Source: JBGLNJ01 sp041300525 (GTDB taxonomy: Bacteria; Chloroflexota; Anaerolineae; Fen-1058). From it: 64,000 nucleotides of DNA. Numbering within the stretch: position 1 is the first letter of the stretch; each line of letters begins with the position of its first letter. Shown piece after piece: positions 7,289-17,309 of this stretch. The notes below the pieces were generated by a model. It was given only the letters and a program-made list of their open reading frames with translations. It had not been told where the DNA came from and did not search any database. Where the stretch lies: positions 2,604,001-2,668,000 of the forward strand of contig JBGLNJ010000001.1 in the NCBI GenBank assembly GCA_041300525.1, given 5' to 3'. Both the position numbers and the translations under genes were made by a program.

Positions 7289-9034
7289 TCAACCCTTTTT
7301 CTCGATCTTGGCCCACGTATCCTTCAAGCCCACTGTCCGATTGAACACGAGCTTGCCTTCTGCCGAATTACTATTCGCTGAATCGGGGTCAACGCAGAAA
7401 TAGCCTTGCCGCTCGAACTGGAATTTGTCGCCCACTTTCGCGCTCGCCAAACTTGGCTCCAGTTTGCAGCCGGTGAGCACCTCCAGCGAGTTCGGGTTGA
7501 CGGTCGAGGTGAAATCTTCTGCCGCGTCCGGGTCAGGCCGGGTGAAGAGATAGTCATACAGCCGCGCCTCGGCCTCCAGCGCGTGTGCCGCCGAAACCCA
7601 GTGAATCGTAGACTTGACCTTGCGCCCGTCCGGCGCGTCGCCGCCGCGCGTGGCCGGGTCGTACGTGCAGTGCAACTCGATTACGTTGCCTTGCGCATCC
7701 TTGACCACGTCCACGCACTTGATAAAGTACGCATAGCGCAGCCGCACCTCGCGTCCCGGCGCGAGCCGATAGAACTGCTTGGGCGGAGCCTCGCGGAAAT
7801 CTTCTTGCTCGATGTACAGCACTTGAGAAAATGGAACCTTGCGCGTCCCGGCGCTGGCGTCTTCGGGATTGTTGATAGCCTCCATCTCTTCGACCTGGCC
7901 CTCGGGGTAGTTGTCAATCACCACGCGCAGCGGGCGCAGCACTGCCATCACGCGCGGCGCGGTCTTGTTCAACTCCTCGCGCAGGCAGTGCTCGAACAGT
8001 TGAATGTCTACCACGCTGGCGAGAACTCTGCCTCCGGCGCCGGCGCGTTCAACAAAAGTTCGGATGGATTCCGGCGTGTAGCCGCGCCTCCGCAAGCCGG
8101 CCAGCGTGGGCATGCGCGGATCGTCCCAGCCGCGCACGTGGCCCTCCTTCACCAATCGCAACAGCTTGCGCTTGCTCACCACCGTGTAGCTGGAGATGAG
8201 CTTTGCAAACTCGATTTGCCTCGGATGGTAGATTTCCAGCTCATCCAGGAACCAATCGTACAACGGGCGGTGGTCTTCGTATTCGAGCGAGCACAGCGAG
8301 TGCGTGATGCCCTCAATCGAATCGCACTGGCCGTGGGCAAAGTCGTACATCGGATAGATGCGCCACCGGTCTCCCGTGCGGTGATGGTCTGCATGCAGGA
8401 TGCGATACATCACCGGATCGCGCATGTTCATGTTGCCCGAGGCCATGTCAATCTTGGCCCGCAGGACGCGCGTGCCATCAGGAAATTCTCCCGCCTTCAT
8501 GCGCTCGAACAGGTCCAGGTTTTCGGCGATGGAGCGATTGCGATACGGGCTGTCCCGGCCCGGCTCGGTGAGCGTGCCGCGATATTCGTGGATTTGTTCC
8601 GCGCTCAAGTCGTCAACATAGGCTTTGCCTTTTTTGATCAGCTTGACGGCGAACTCGTACAACTGGTCGAAATAGTCGGAAGCGTAAAACTCGCGGTCTT
8701 CCCAGTCGAATCCCAGCCAGTGAATGTCTTCTTTGATGGACTCGACGTATTCGACATCCTCTTTGACGGGATTGGTATCGTCGAAACGCAGGTTGCACTT
8801 GCCGCCAAACTCAAGCGCCAGGCCAAAGTCAAAGCACATGGCTTTGGCATGCCCCACGTGCAGATAGCCGTTCGGCTCCGGCGGCCAGCGCGTGTGAACT
8901 CGACCGCCGAACCGGTCTGTTCGATTGTCCTCGATGATGGCGTCTCGGATAAAGTTGGAGGGGGCCGTGGAATCGGTCCGGGGCGCAGCCCCATTCTTGT
9001 TCGTGTTGTCTTGTTCGCTGCTCGGCGTTTTCAT
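7289..9034 (-). CDS. glnS: Glutaminyl-tRNA synthetase
   Basis: 581 residues. Charges tRNA-Gln in the cytoplasm. The class I motifs are PPEPNGYLHVGHAKA (HIGH motif, about 52–65) and VVSKRKLLRL (KMSKS equivalent), and LRFDDTNP and the GlnRS-specific C-terminal anticodon-binding beta-barrels are present. The N-terminal 25 residues (Ser/Asn/Thr-rich) precede the normal SNFIRDAI start and may be an extension. GlnRS implies direct tRNA-Gln charging, although an amidotransferase route elsewhere cannot be excluded. Confidence 0.95.
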   Translation of the reverse strand: MKTPSSEQDNTNKNGAAPRTDSTAPSNFIRDAIIEDNRTDRFGGRVHTRWPPEPNGYLHVGHAKAMCFDFGLALEFGGKCNLRFDDTNPVKEDVEYVESIKEDIHWLGFDWEDREFYASDYFDQLYEFAVKLIKKGKAYVDDLSAEQIHEYRGTLTEPGRDSPYRNRSIAENLDLFERMKAGEFPDGTRVLRAKIDMASGNMNMRDPVMYRILHADHHRTGDRWRIYPMYDFAHGQCDSIEGITHSLCSLEYEDHRPLYDWFLDELEIYHPRQIEFAKLISSYTVVSKRKLLRLVKEGHVRGWDDPRMPTLAGLRRRGYTPESIRTFVERAGAGGRVLASVVDIQLFEHCLREELNKTAPRVMAVLRPLRVVIDNYPEGQVEEMEAINNPEDASAGTRKVPFSQVLYIEQEDFREAPPKQFYRLAPGREVRLRYAYFIKCVDVVKDAQGNVIELHCTYDPATRGGDAPDGRKVKSTIHWVSAAHALEAEARLYDYLFTRPDPDAAEDFTSTVNPNSLEVLTGCKLEPSLASAKVGDKFQFERQGYFCVDPDSANSNSAEGKLVFNRTVGLKDTWAKIEKKG

Positions 9035-9108
9035 GGCTCTGCCTCGATTTTGGGTATCATATCATCCGGATATTTTAACACATTCTGGCGTTTCTGCGAC
9101 ATCGTCTT

Positions 9109-9165
9109 TCCACAAAGAACACGAAGGTTTTTTGATTCTGGGCGTTTTTTCGTGCCCTTTGTGGA
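9109..9165. repeat. Imperfect inverted repeat (TCCACAAAG…CTTTGTGGA)
   Basis: TCCACAAAGAACACGAA (9109–9125) pairs with TTCGTGCCCTTTGTGGA (9149–9165). It lies between divergent glnS and the M42 peptidase gene. A related element with TCCACGAAG/CTTCGTGGA ends is at 56050–56129, so it is probably a dispersed palindromic repeat. Confidence 0.6.
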
Positions 9166-9206
9166 GGAAAGGCTCGAGTCCGGCGCGGGCATTGCGTGTG
9201 ATGTGC

Positions 9207-9235
9207 TGGACAAAACTTGTGACATCGTGTATGAT
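9207..9235 (+). promoter_or_regulatory. Candidate sigma70 promoter for the M42 peptidase
   Basis: TGGACA (9207–9212), 17 bases, TATGAT (9230–9235), 45 bases before the GTG start. Confidence 0.5.
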
Positions 9236-9280
9236 TCACGCACGCTTGTACCTCAGATATCCTCACGAAAGGAATCGCCA

Positions 9281-10345
9281 GTGGATCGAACTGAAGAACT
9301 TCTCCAAGACTTGACCAACGCACACGGTGTACCAGGCCACGAGGCGCAAGTGCGCGCCGTGGTTCATCGCTACGTTGACTCGCTCGGGACCGTCACTCAG
9401 GACAAAATCGGCAGCGTCATTTGCGCTCAAGGCAAAGACGGCCCCAAAGTGATGCTGGCCGGGCACATGGACGAGATCGGCTTTATGGTCCGCTACATTA
9501 CCGACGAGGGTTTTCTCAAATTCGTGCCGCTGGGCGGCTGGTTCGATCAAGTCTTGCTGGGGCAGCGCGTCGTCGTCAAGACGCGCAAGGGCGATGTGAT
9601 CGGCGTCATCGGCTGCTGTCCGCCGCACCTGATTCCCCAGGACGAGCGCAAAAAGCTCGTCGAAAAGAAAGAGATGTACATTGACATCGGCGCGACTTCG
9701 AAGAAGGATGTCGAGGATGCCGGTGTGCTTGTAGGCGACCCGGTCGTGCCCGATTCCAAGTTCGCCGTGATGGCGAACCCAAAGATGTACCTCGCCAAAG
9801 CCTTTGACGACCGCGTGGGCTGCGCGCTGACGATCCAGGCGCTGCAAACGTTCGCCCAGGAGCCGCATCCGAACGTGCTGTACGGTGTGGCGACGGTGAT
9901 GGAAGAGGTCGGCCTGCGCGGGGCGACGACCAGCGCAGACGCGGTGGACCCTGACGTGGCGATCATTCTCGAATCGGACATTGCCGGAGACGTGCCGGGC
10001 ATCAAGCCGGAAGAGTCGGCGGTCAAGCTGGGCCAGGGGCCGACGCTCGTCGTCTTTGACGCGCGCATGATCCCCAATCTCAAGCTGCGTGATTTGGTGG
10101 CAGACACGGCCAAAGAATTGAATATCCCGCTGCAGCTTTCCGCGCTGGAGGGTGGGGCGACCGACGGCGCGGCGATTCACCTGCACAAGTCCGGTGTCCC
10201 GACGGTCGTTATCGGCGTGGCGGCGCGTCATATCCACAGCCACACCTCGATCATTCACCGCGACGATTACGATAACGCGCTCAAGCTGCTCGTCGCCGTG
10301 ATCAAGAAGTTGGATGCCGCGACCGTGGTCGGGTTGACCCAGTAA
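9281..10345 (+). CDS. M42 family metallo-aminopeptidase (glutamyl/deblocking aminopeptidase)
   Basis: 354 residues, normal for the TET/FrvX/CelM family, which forms large dodecameric aminopeptidases. Metal and catalytic motifs are in order: LAGHMDEIGFMV (His, Asp), LAKAFDDRVGC (bridging Asp), VMEEVGLRGA (catalytic Glu pair), ILESDIAGD and RHIHSHTSIIH (His). The start is GTG 9281 with AAAGGAA upstream. The much longer in-frame extension to 7406 is antisense to glnS and was rejected. It lies just before atpA but is separated from it by a hairpin. Confidence 0.92.
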   Translation: MDRTEELLQDLTNAHGVPGHEAQVRAVVHRYVDSLGTVTQDKIGSVICAQGKDGPKVMLAGHMDEIGFMVRYITDEGFLKFVPLGGWFDQVLLGQRVVVKTRKGDVIGVIGCCPPHLIPQDERKKLVEKKEMYIDIGATSKKDVEDAGVLVGDPVVPDSKFAVMANPKMYLAKAFDDRVGCALTIQALQTFAQEPHPNVLYGVATVMEEVGLRGATTSADAVDPDVAIILESDIAGDVPGIKPEESAVKLGQGPTLVVFDARMIPNLKLRDLVADTAKELNIPLQLSALEGGATDGAAIHLHKSGVPTVVIGVAARHIHSHTSIIHRDDYDNALKLLVAVIKKLDAATVVGLTQ

Positions 10346-10407
10346 TTTTGGATTGCAGATTGTGCCCTGCGCAAGGCATGCTTCGAAGCAGGTTCCTGAA
10401 TCTAAAA

Positions 10408-10445
10408 CACCTGCATACCCGGCTTTGCCGGGCACAGCGCAGGTG
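10408..10445. repeat. Hairpin between the M42 peptidase and atpA
   Basis: Outer arms CACCTGC/GCAGGTG (10408–10414, 10439–10445) enclose a CCCGGC-TTT-GCCGGG stem-loop (10418–10432). There is no T-run. It could be a factor-dependent end or a dispersed repeat. Confidence 0.5.
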
Positions 10446-10486
10446 CAAGTGTCAGAAATCTACAATTTTCAATCCCAGGGGGGCGA

Positions 10487-12004
<1,518 letters not shown>

Positions 12005-12007
12005 TTG

Positions 12008-12140
12008 GGTGTCAATCAGTGATCGGTCAATCAGTCAACCAGTGATCAGTCAATCAGTCAATCGGCAACTGAGTGACCGAGTGACTGAGTAACTGGTTGA
12101 CCGAGTAACTGAGCAACTGATTGACCGAGTAACCGGGTAA
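12008..12140. repeat. Heptad-based palindromic repeat
   Basis: The gap between atpA and atpG is built of 7–8-base units. The left half uses TCAATCAG/CAGTGATC-like words and the right half their complements (GTAACTGG, TTGACCGAG, CAACTGAT), so the whole can fold into one long imperfect hairpin. The same word set appears at 58567–58683 and in short form at 30784–30815. It is a dispersed repeat family, not a CRISPR array. Confidence 0.7.
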
Positions 12141-12145
12141 CTAAC

Positions 12146-12393
12146 ATGGCAACTGCACGCGAAATCCGGCAACGCATCAAGAGCGTCAAAAACATTGCCC
12201 AAGTGACGAAGGCTTTGGAGGCTGTGTCGGCCTCCAAGTCCCGGAAGGCGCAGGCAGCAGTGTTGGCGACGCGCGCCTATGCCCAGTTGGCGTGGCAAGT
12301 CCTGAGCGACCTTTCGGGGCAGGTGGGCGCGGACGGGAAACTGCACCCGTTGTTTGACGTGCGCCCGCCCAAGACCATCGGCATCGTGTTGCA
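12146..12393 (+). pseudogene. atpG: F1 ATP synthase subunit gamma, N-terminal fragment
   Basis: The first ~82 residues are a typical gamma N-terminus (MATAREIRQRIKSVKNIAQV TKALEAVSASK, ending RPPKTIGIVL). The next expected stretch (TSDRGLCG) and the remaining ~200 residues are absent; sequence after 12393 belongs to an opposing PA14 gene. atpD and atpC are not in the window. The loss would abolish ATP synthase if real, so an assembly join is the likelier cause. Confidence 0.9.
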
Positions 12394-13541
12394 TCGCCAA
12401 AGAAAGGCTTGCCGTCGTTGGGCGCCCACTGGTCAATCAAGAGCTTGTCGTCCACCCACAGGCGGACGCCGTCGTCGGTGATGGTGGTGAAGCGATAATA
12501 GCCGGGCGTAAAGGAAAGCGACCGTGTCCACCGCGCCGACCAATGCTCGCTCGGCAACCCCGTGGCGGGCACATTCGTCCCCCAGTCAAAATCAATCGCC
12601 CGGTCTGCGCGCACCATGATCGGCGTCGTGCCGGGCGTCTCGGAGCCAAAGTATTCACCCTTCCAGCCGTTCGTGCTGATGACGGCCGGCTGCCAGCGCA
12701 AGGCAATGCTGGCGTTGCGCCAGGTATCCATGTATTCCAGCCGCACGCGATGACGCGCCGCCGTCAATGCCATGTTGGCCGTGCAAGTCATCTTGTCGGT
12801 CTCGTGCCACTGATCGAGGATCAGCACATCGTCCACGTACAGTCGCACGCCGCCTTCGGTGGTGACGACGAACTGATACGTCCCCGCCGAAAAGATCACG
12901 TCGCGCGTAAAGCGCGCAGAGAACCAGCCGGCCGGAATCCATTGGCCTGGGCTGCCACTGCCCCAATTGAGCGAAAGGTCGAGCACCGAATCCGTCAGGC
13001 CGGGATCGTCCTCCAGGTCTGGATTGACAAAGTATTCGGCGTGCCAGAACGCGCCAGTGCCATCGCCCTCCGGCTGAATCACCACACGCGCCAGCGCCGC
13101 GCCGACGTGCTCGTAATACTCGACCTTGAACCGGTGCGTCCCGGCAGCCAGGTAAACGTCGGCGGTCGTCCAGGCATCTTGCCGGTCGAACCAATTGTCA
13201 ATCACCAGAATGTCGTCCACCCACACACGCATTCCATCGTCGGAGTTGATGTAGATGCGATAGTTGCCCGAGTACCCCAACTCTATCGTGCGCGTCCATC
13301 GCGCCGCAAAATTGTCGGCGCGCACACTGGGACCGGGCGAGCCGGTCTTCCAGTCAAAGTCAATCTGGGCGTCATTGCGCGCGAGCGCGGGTTGACCGGA
13401 GAGCGTCGTGTTGTTAAAGTATTCGGCGCGCCATGTCGTATCGTCGCGCGCAGGAGCGGCGATGGCTGGCATCCCTATCGCCAACAGCGAAACGACTAGC
13501 GTGCTTGCCAGTAGAGTGCGCCACAGGCGTCGAACTGTCAC
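12393..13541 (-). CDS. Secreted PA14-domain repeat protein, C-terminus cut off
   Basis: About 380 residues from GTG 13541, which has an ideal AGGAGG. A signal peptide (residues 1–27, ending PAIAAPA) is followed by three PA14-type modules, each with WxAEYFxN/WKGEYF, RxDxxIDFDW and a DDGxRxWVDDxxxIDxW core. PA14 modules bind carbohydrates at the cell surface. The third module ends abruptly at WAPNDGKPFFGDA, where the sequence switches to atpG. The C-terminal part, and any catalytic domain, is lost. Confidence 0.8.
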
Positions 13542-13639
13542 GGTTGACCTCCTATATGTTCTTGTGTTCCAAGACAAATCCATTATACTCTCATCCATCA
13601 AGCATGACCATAGGTAAGATGGCCCATGACGTTCGACAG

Positions 13640-13668
13640 TTGACAAGCCCGCGCGATAGTCGTATAGT
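13640..13668 (+). promoter_or_regulatory. Strong sigma70-type promoter upstream of the NIL-domain gene
   Basis: Consensus TTGACA (13640–13645), exactly 17 bases, TATAGT (13663–13668). It lies 75 bases before the start codon and overlaps the ATAGTC repeat. Confidence 0.6.
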
Positions 13669-13693
13669 CAGATAGTCTGATAGTCGTCTAGTC
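13655..13693. repeat. Short ATAGTC tandem words
   Basis: Degenerate repeats of (G/C)ATAGTC/TAGTC, about five copies, in the 5' leader of the NIL-domain gene, overlapping the predicted -10 box. Composition resembles the other heptad-type intergenic repeats. Confidence 0.5.
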
Positions 13694-13743
13694 ACGCAGT
13701 CGTAGGGTCAGGCTATTGGACTAAAACTAACCAGGAGGTCTGC

Positions 13744-13977
13744 ATGAGAGAAAAGCGTCGCTTCAAGCTAGTCTACCCGGTCGCTCTCCAAGACCAGCCC
13801 ATTCTTTATCGGCTGATCAAGGACTTTGACCTGGCAACAAACATCCGGCGGGCCAGCGTGGGCCTGAACGAAGCCTGGCTGATTGTGGACATCGAGGGTG
13901 AGAGCGACGCGATCCAACAGGCGCTCCACTGGGCCAAAGGACAAGGCATCGAGGTGCAAGCCCTGACCGAAGTGTAG
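13744..13977 (+). CDS. NIL-domain protein
   Basis: 77 residues consisting of a single NIL (ACT-like ferredoxin fold) domain: FKLVYPVALQDQPILYRLIK, NIRRASVGLNEAWLIVDIEGES, ALHWAKGQGIEV. NIL domains form the regulatory tail of methionine ABC importers (MetN), where they bind substrate, and also occur alone or with ferredoxins. CAGGAGG lies seven bases before ATG 13744, with a strong promoter further up. No transporter gene is adjacent; ligand unknown. Confidence 0.85.
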   Translation: MREKRRFKLVYPVALQDQPILYRLIKDFDLATNIRRASVGLNEAWLIVDIEGESDAIQQALHWAKGQGIEVQALTEV

Positions 13978-14299
13978 CGCCCTGATTTTGAAATAGTGTC
14001 ATTACGACACCCAATAGAAATCACCCATTTGTTCCGCCTTCCCTGGCGCGTCCGACGTACCCGACTCTTGCGCGTTTTTCGGACCGCGTTGATGGTCGCA
14101 CATGCTGCGAGCACCAGCGCGGTCGTCGTTTTTCCCGACATTTCGTCGGGCAGAGGGGAAAAGAAAAGTTTTAAAAGTTTCACTAATATTTCACCGACAT
14201 TTCCATAACTTTGAGGTACAATATGTCTAGTTATAGTGTGGTCATAATTAGCTATGCAAATGCCATATCTAGGACTTGACATTAATGGAGGTAGACAGA
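13978..14299. other. Intergenic region upstream of kamA
   Basis: No gene is supported. It holds a short hairpin (CCCGAC/GTCGGG, 14134–14150) without a T-run, an A-rich purine stretch, and an AT-rich segment (14200–14280) that probably contains the kamA promoter. TACAAT near 14216 and TATAGT near 14234 are candidates, but neither has a good -35 box at the right distance. Confidence 0.5.
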
Positions 14300-15685
14300 A
14301 TGTCTGACGACTTGCGAACGCCGAGGCCGGCCATCTGGAAAGACGTGCCGGATGCCCAATGGGATGATTGGAAATGGCAGCTTTCGCGCCGCCTGAACAC
14401 GGTGAGCGAACTGGCGCAAGTCATTCCGTTGCGCGACGAAGAGATCGCCGCGCTCGAAGCGAACAACCTTTTCCGCGTGGACATTACGCCGTACTTTGTG
14501 TCGCTGATGGACCCGAATGATCCGAACGATCCGATTCGACTTCAAGTGATCCCGACGGCCAAAGAGATGACGCCGTTCGAGTCTGTGATGGAAGATTCGC
14601 TGGCCGAAGATCGCCACAGTCCTGTGCCGGGGTTGGTGCATCGTTACCCTGACCGCGTGTTGATGCTGGTGACGACGCAATGCGCTTCGTACTGCCGCTA
14701 CTGCACGCGCAGTCGAATCGTCGGCGATGCGTCGGCGCAGTTCTCCAAGAGCGACTATGACGCGCAGATTGATTACATCGCGCGCACGCCGCAAATCCGC
14801 GACGTATTGCTTTCGGGCGGCGATCCGCTCACGCTGCCGCCCAAAGTATTGGACGACCTGCTCGCCCGACTGCGCGATATTCCGCACGTCGAGATTGTCC
14901 GCATCGGTTCGCGCGTGCCGGTGTTCATGCCGCAGCGCGTGACAGATGAGCTGTGCTCGATGCTTCACCAGTATCACCCGTTGTGGATGAACATTCACGT
15001 CAATCATCCGAACGAGATCACGCCCGAGCTGCGCCGCGCGTGCGCCCTGTTGGCCGACGCGGGCGTGCCGTTGGGCAATCAAACGGTGCTGCTGGCCGGC
15101 GTCAACGACTGCGTCCATATCCAGCGCAAGCTCGTCCACGAGTTGGTCAAGATGCGCGTGCGGCCCTATAACCTGTACCAGTGCGACCTGGTAAAGGGCG
15201 CAGGACATTTTCGCACGCCCGTCGCCAAGGGCATCGAAATCATCGAAGGATTGCGCGGCCACACCAGCGGCTTTGCGGTCCCGAATTACATCATTGACGT
15301 GCCCGGCGGCGGAGGCAAAATGCCCCTCTCGCCCAACTATGTGCTGTCGATGTCGGACACGCGCGTTGTGCTGCGCAACTTTGAGGGCTACATTGGCATC
15401 TATGAACAGCCCGCGCACGGCGATTACAAATCGCACGATAGCAAGAACTGCAAATACTGTCAGAGCAAGCGGCCTGAGCCGGGCCAGGAAGGCTTGACCC
15501 AACTGCTCGACGGCGAGCAACTGTTCATCAAGCCGGAGGGTTTTGACGCGGCGCACACGCGCGGCGGCAAGCACCGTCTCAATATGGACGAGACCAAGTG
15601 GAAGCCGTTCGGCATCGGCAGCGAAACGCAGCCGTACATTACCGTGGGCGAGCCGGTAACCGTTGTTAACGGCAAAGTTCTGTAA
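14300..15685 (+). CDS. kamA: Lysine 2,3-aminomutase family radical SAM enzyme
   Basis: 461 residues. Interconverts alpha- and beta-amino acids using SAM, a [4Fe-4S] cluster and PLP. The cluster motif CASYCRYC has Cys128, Cys132 and Cys135. LSGGDPLTLP and the C-terminal VPGGGGKMPLSPNYV (PLP lysine) are characteristic. GGAGGT precedes ATG 14300; the in-frame TTG at 14276 is less likely. Length is slightly above the clostridial enzyme owing to a C-terminal extension with a CKYC pair. No beta-lysine acetyltransferase (ablB) is adjacent, so it may act on lysine for beta-lysine osmolyte or on glutamate. Confidence 0.92.
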   Translation: MSDDLRTPRPAIWKDVPDAQWDDWKWQLSRRLNTVSELAQVIPLRDEEIAALEANNLFRVDITPYFVSLMDPNDPNDPIRLQVIPTAKEMTPFESVMEDSLAEDRHSPVPGLVHRYPDRVLMLVTTQCASYCRYCTRSRIVGDASAQFSKSDYDAQIDYIARTPQIRDVLLSGGDPLTLPPKVLDDLLARLRDIPHVEIVRIGSRVPVFMPQRVTDELCSMLHQYHPLWMNIHVNHPNEITPELRRACALLADAGVPLGNQTVLLAGVNDCVHIQRKLVHELVKMRVRPYNLYQCDLVKGAGHFRTPVAKGIEIIEGLRGHTSGFAVPNYIIDVPGGGGKMPLSPNYVLSMSDTRVVLRNFEGYIGIYEQPAHGDYKSHDSKNCKYCQSKRPEPGQEGLTQLLDGEQLFIKPEGFDAAHTRGGKHRLNMDETKWKPFGIGSETQPYITVGEPVTVVNGKVL

Positions 15686-15800
15686 CGTATCGCCTATTGC
15701 GCATCTTGTCTTTGATCAGTTGATCTTGGCTACAGCGACATATTTTCCGCTACCCCCACAGATGGGGTTGATCGCAATAAATAGGTAGCAAGGCGCAACG

Positions 15801-17282
15801 ATGGACACGCGAAGAGAAACTATTGTGGTTGGCCTAACTTGTGTCCTCACCTCGCTGCTGAGTAGGTCAGTCTTTGGAGTGCAGGGTTATGAGTTTGGCA
15901 AGGTTTACTGGAGATTCAATGGCGTGCCGCTTTGCCTGGCTTCTGGCTTACAGGGCATACCGCATACAACCACAGACAGTGCTCATGGGCTGATTGCAAT
16001 CTGGGCCAACTGCCGTTCATCATCAACTGGTTGTGACATCTATGCCCAACGAATAGGAATGAACGGGGATGTGCTGTGGCAGGTGGATGGTGTACCTGTA
16101 AGCACTGCGCCAGATGACCAGCTTGGCCCACGTATTGCCAGCGACGACGTGGGTGGCGCATTGGTAGCTTGGAGCGATTTTCGCAATGGCACGAACTATT
16201 CGGTATACGCGCAGCGTTTAGACAGTCTGGGCAATCATGTATGGATCAGCGATGGAATCACCGTCGCAATCGGAATCCTCAATCAAACAGTTTGGGATCT
16301 AGTGCCTGATACTCTAGGGGGCGCTTTTGTAATTTGGGAAGAGTGGCAAGGGTATCCAGCTACAGATGTGAACCTTTTTGCGCAACGTATTGACAATCAA
16401 GGTCATCTACTCTGGTCAGTGCCGGTTACAATCACTGCAGCGCCGAACGGACAATACTATGGCGATGCGGCACCGGACGGCGCAGGTGGCGTTCTTGTGA
16501 CGTGGGACGACTTGCGAGACCCAGCCGATCCGAACATTTACGCGCAACGTATAGCAGCCGATGGCGTAGTCTTGTGGACGCTAGATGGCGTTTTGGTGAG
16601 CCCTGACCCTGCTCTACAGCGCGCTGGTCACATCGTATCCGATGAGAGCGGCGGGGCTTATATCGCCTGGTACGACTTTCGATCCAATTATAACTGTGCC
16701 GATGCCTACATGCAGCGGTTGACCTCGACCGGCGCGCGGGCGTGGGAGTTTGACCTACCTGTGGTAGCCAACTATGATTATGCTGAGGGACCGACTGATT
16801 TGGTGCCGGATGGCAGGGGGGGTGCTATTCTTATTGCTAATCGGTATATATACGGCGCAGTCGAAACAGATGTTCTGGCACAGCGTATAAACAGTGCCGG
16901 TGGGTTGCTCTGGGGAACAGAGCCGATGAATGTCACGCCATGGGAAGCGCAGCAAGACTTTGCAGTAGCGGCGCCGGACGGCGAAGGCGGCGCATACGTT
17001 GCCTGGATTGACAAATACACCGACAAAGCCGCCTACGATGTATGGACGCAACACGTTGGAGCAAATGGAGCAAGTTTATGGCCCGGCCACGGCGTTCAGG
17101 CAGTCAGTGCGGTTGGCCCTCAATGGGAATTGGCAATCGTGGACGACAGTCACAATGGCTTTATCGTTGCTTGGCAGGATTATCGCAATGGTCGGGATAA
17201 CCCCGACTTGTACGCGCAGCGTATTGGTGATGTGCCCGTTACTCGCTACTTTTTGCCATTTATTCAAAAGACAGCCAAGTAG
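15801..17282 (+). CDS. Secreted repeat (propeller-like) protein
   Basis: 493 residues. A short N-terminal hydrophobic segment serves as signal sequence. About seven repeats of ~50 residues follow, each built on D-x-GG-(A/G)-x-V-x-W-x-D-x-R-x-G…DxYAQR…G…LW (for example VAWSDFRNGTNYSVYAQRL). This pattern suggests a beta-propeller or stacked beta structure. It ends RYFLPFIQKTAK, a variant of the YLPLV tail seen in other secreted proteins here. It has lower GC than its neighbours. Likely extracellular; function unknown. Confidence 0.7.
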   Translation: MDTRRETIVVGLTCVLTSLLSRSVFGVQGYEFGKVYWRFNGVPLCLASGLQGIPHTTTDSAHGLIAIWANCRSSSTGCDIYAQRIGMNGDVLWQVDGVPVSTAPDDQLGPRIASDDVGGALVAWSDFRNGTNYSVYAQRLDSLGNHVWISDGITVAIGILNQTVWDLVPDTLGGAFVIWEEWQGYPATDVNLFAQRIDNQGHLLWSVPVTITAAPNGQYYGDAAPDGAGGVLVTWDDLRDPADPNIYAQRIAADGVVLWTLDGVLVSPDPALQRAGHIVSDESGGAYIAWYDFRSNYNCADAYMQRLTSTGARAWEFDLPVVANYDYAEGPTDLVPDGRGGAILIANRYIYGAVETDVLAQRINSAGGLLWGTEPMNVTPWEAQQDFAVAAPDGEGGAYVAWIDKYTDKAAYDVWTQHVGANGASLWPGHGVQAVSAVGPQWELAIVDDSHNGFIVAWQDYRNGRDNPDLYAQRIGDVPVTRYFLPFIQKTAK

Positions 17283-17309
17283 AATGGCCAACGCAACCAA
17301 GGAGGCAAA

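Noticed and set aside
7406..9280. Very long plus-strand frame extending the M42 gene upstream (7406–10345)
   Set aside because: It is antisense to glnS and has low-complexity, Val/Arg/His-rich content. The M42 family start and ribosome binding site are at 9281.
9263..10435. Minus-strand 390-codon frame
   Set aside because: Complement of the M42 peptidase gene, with His/Arg/Asp-rich shadow composition and no recognisable domain.
12008..12140. Possible CRISPR array
   Set aside because: Units are 7–8 bases, contiguous, variable in order and without spacers. It is a palindromic intergenic repeat.
14282..15574. Minus-strand 430-codon frame opposite kamA
   Set aside because: Shadow of kamA codon structure (His/Arg/Val-rich); the plus strand encodes a complete radical SAM enzyme.
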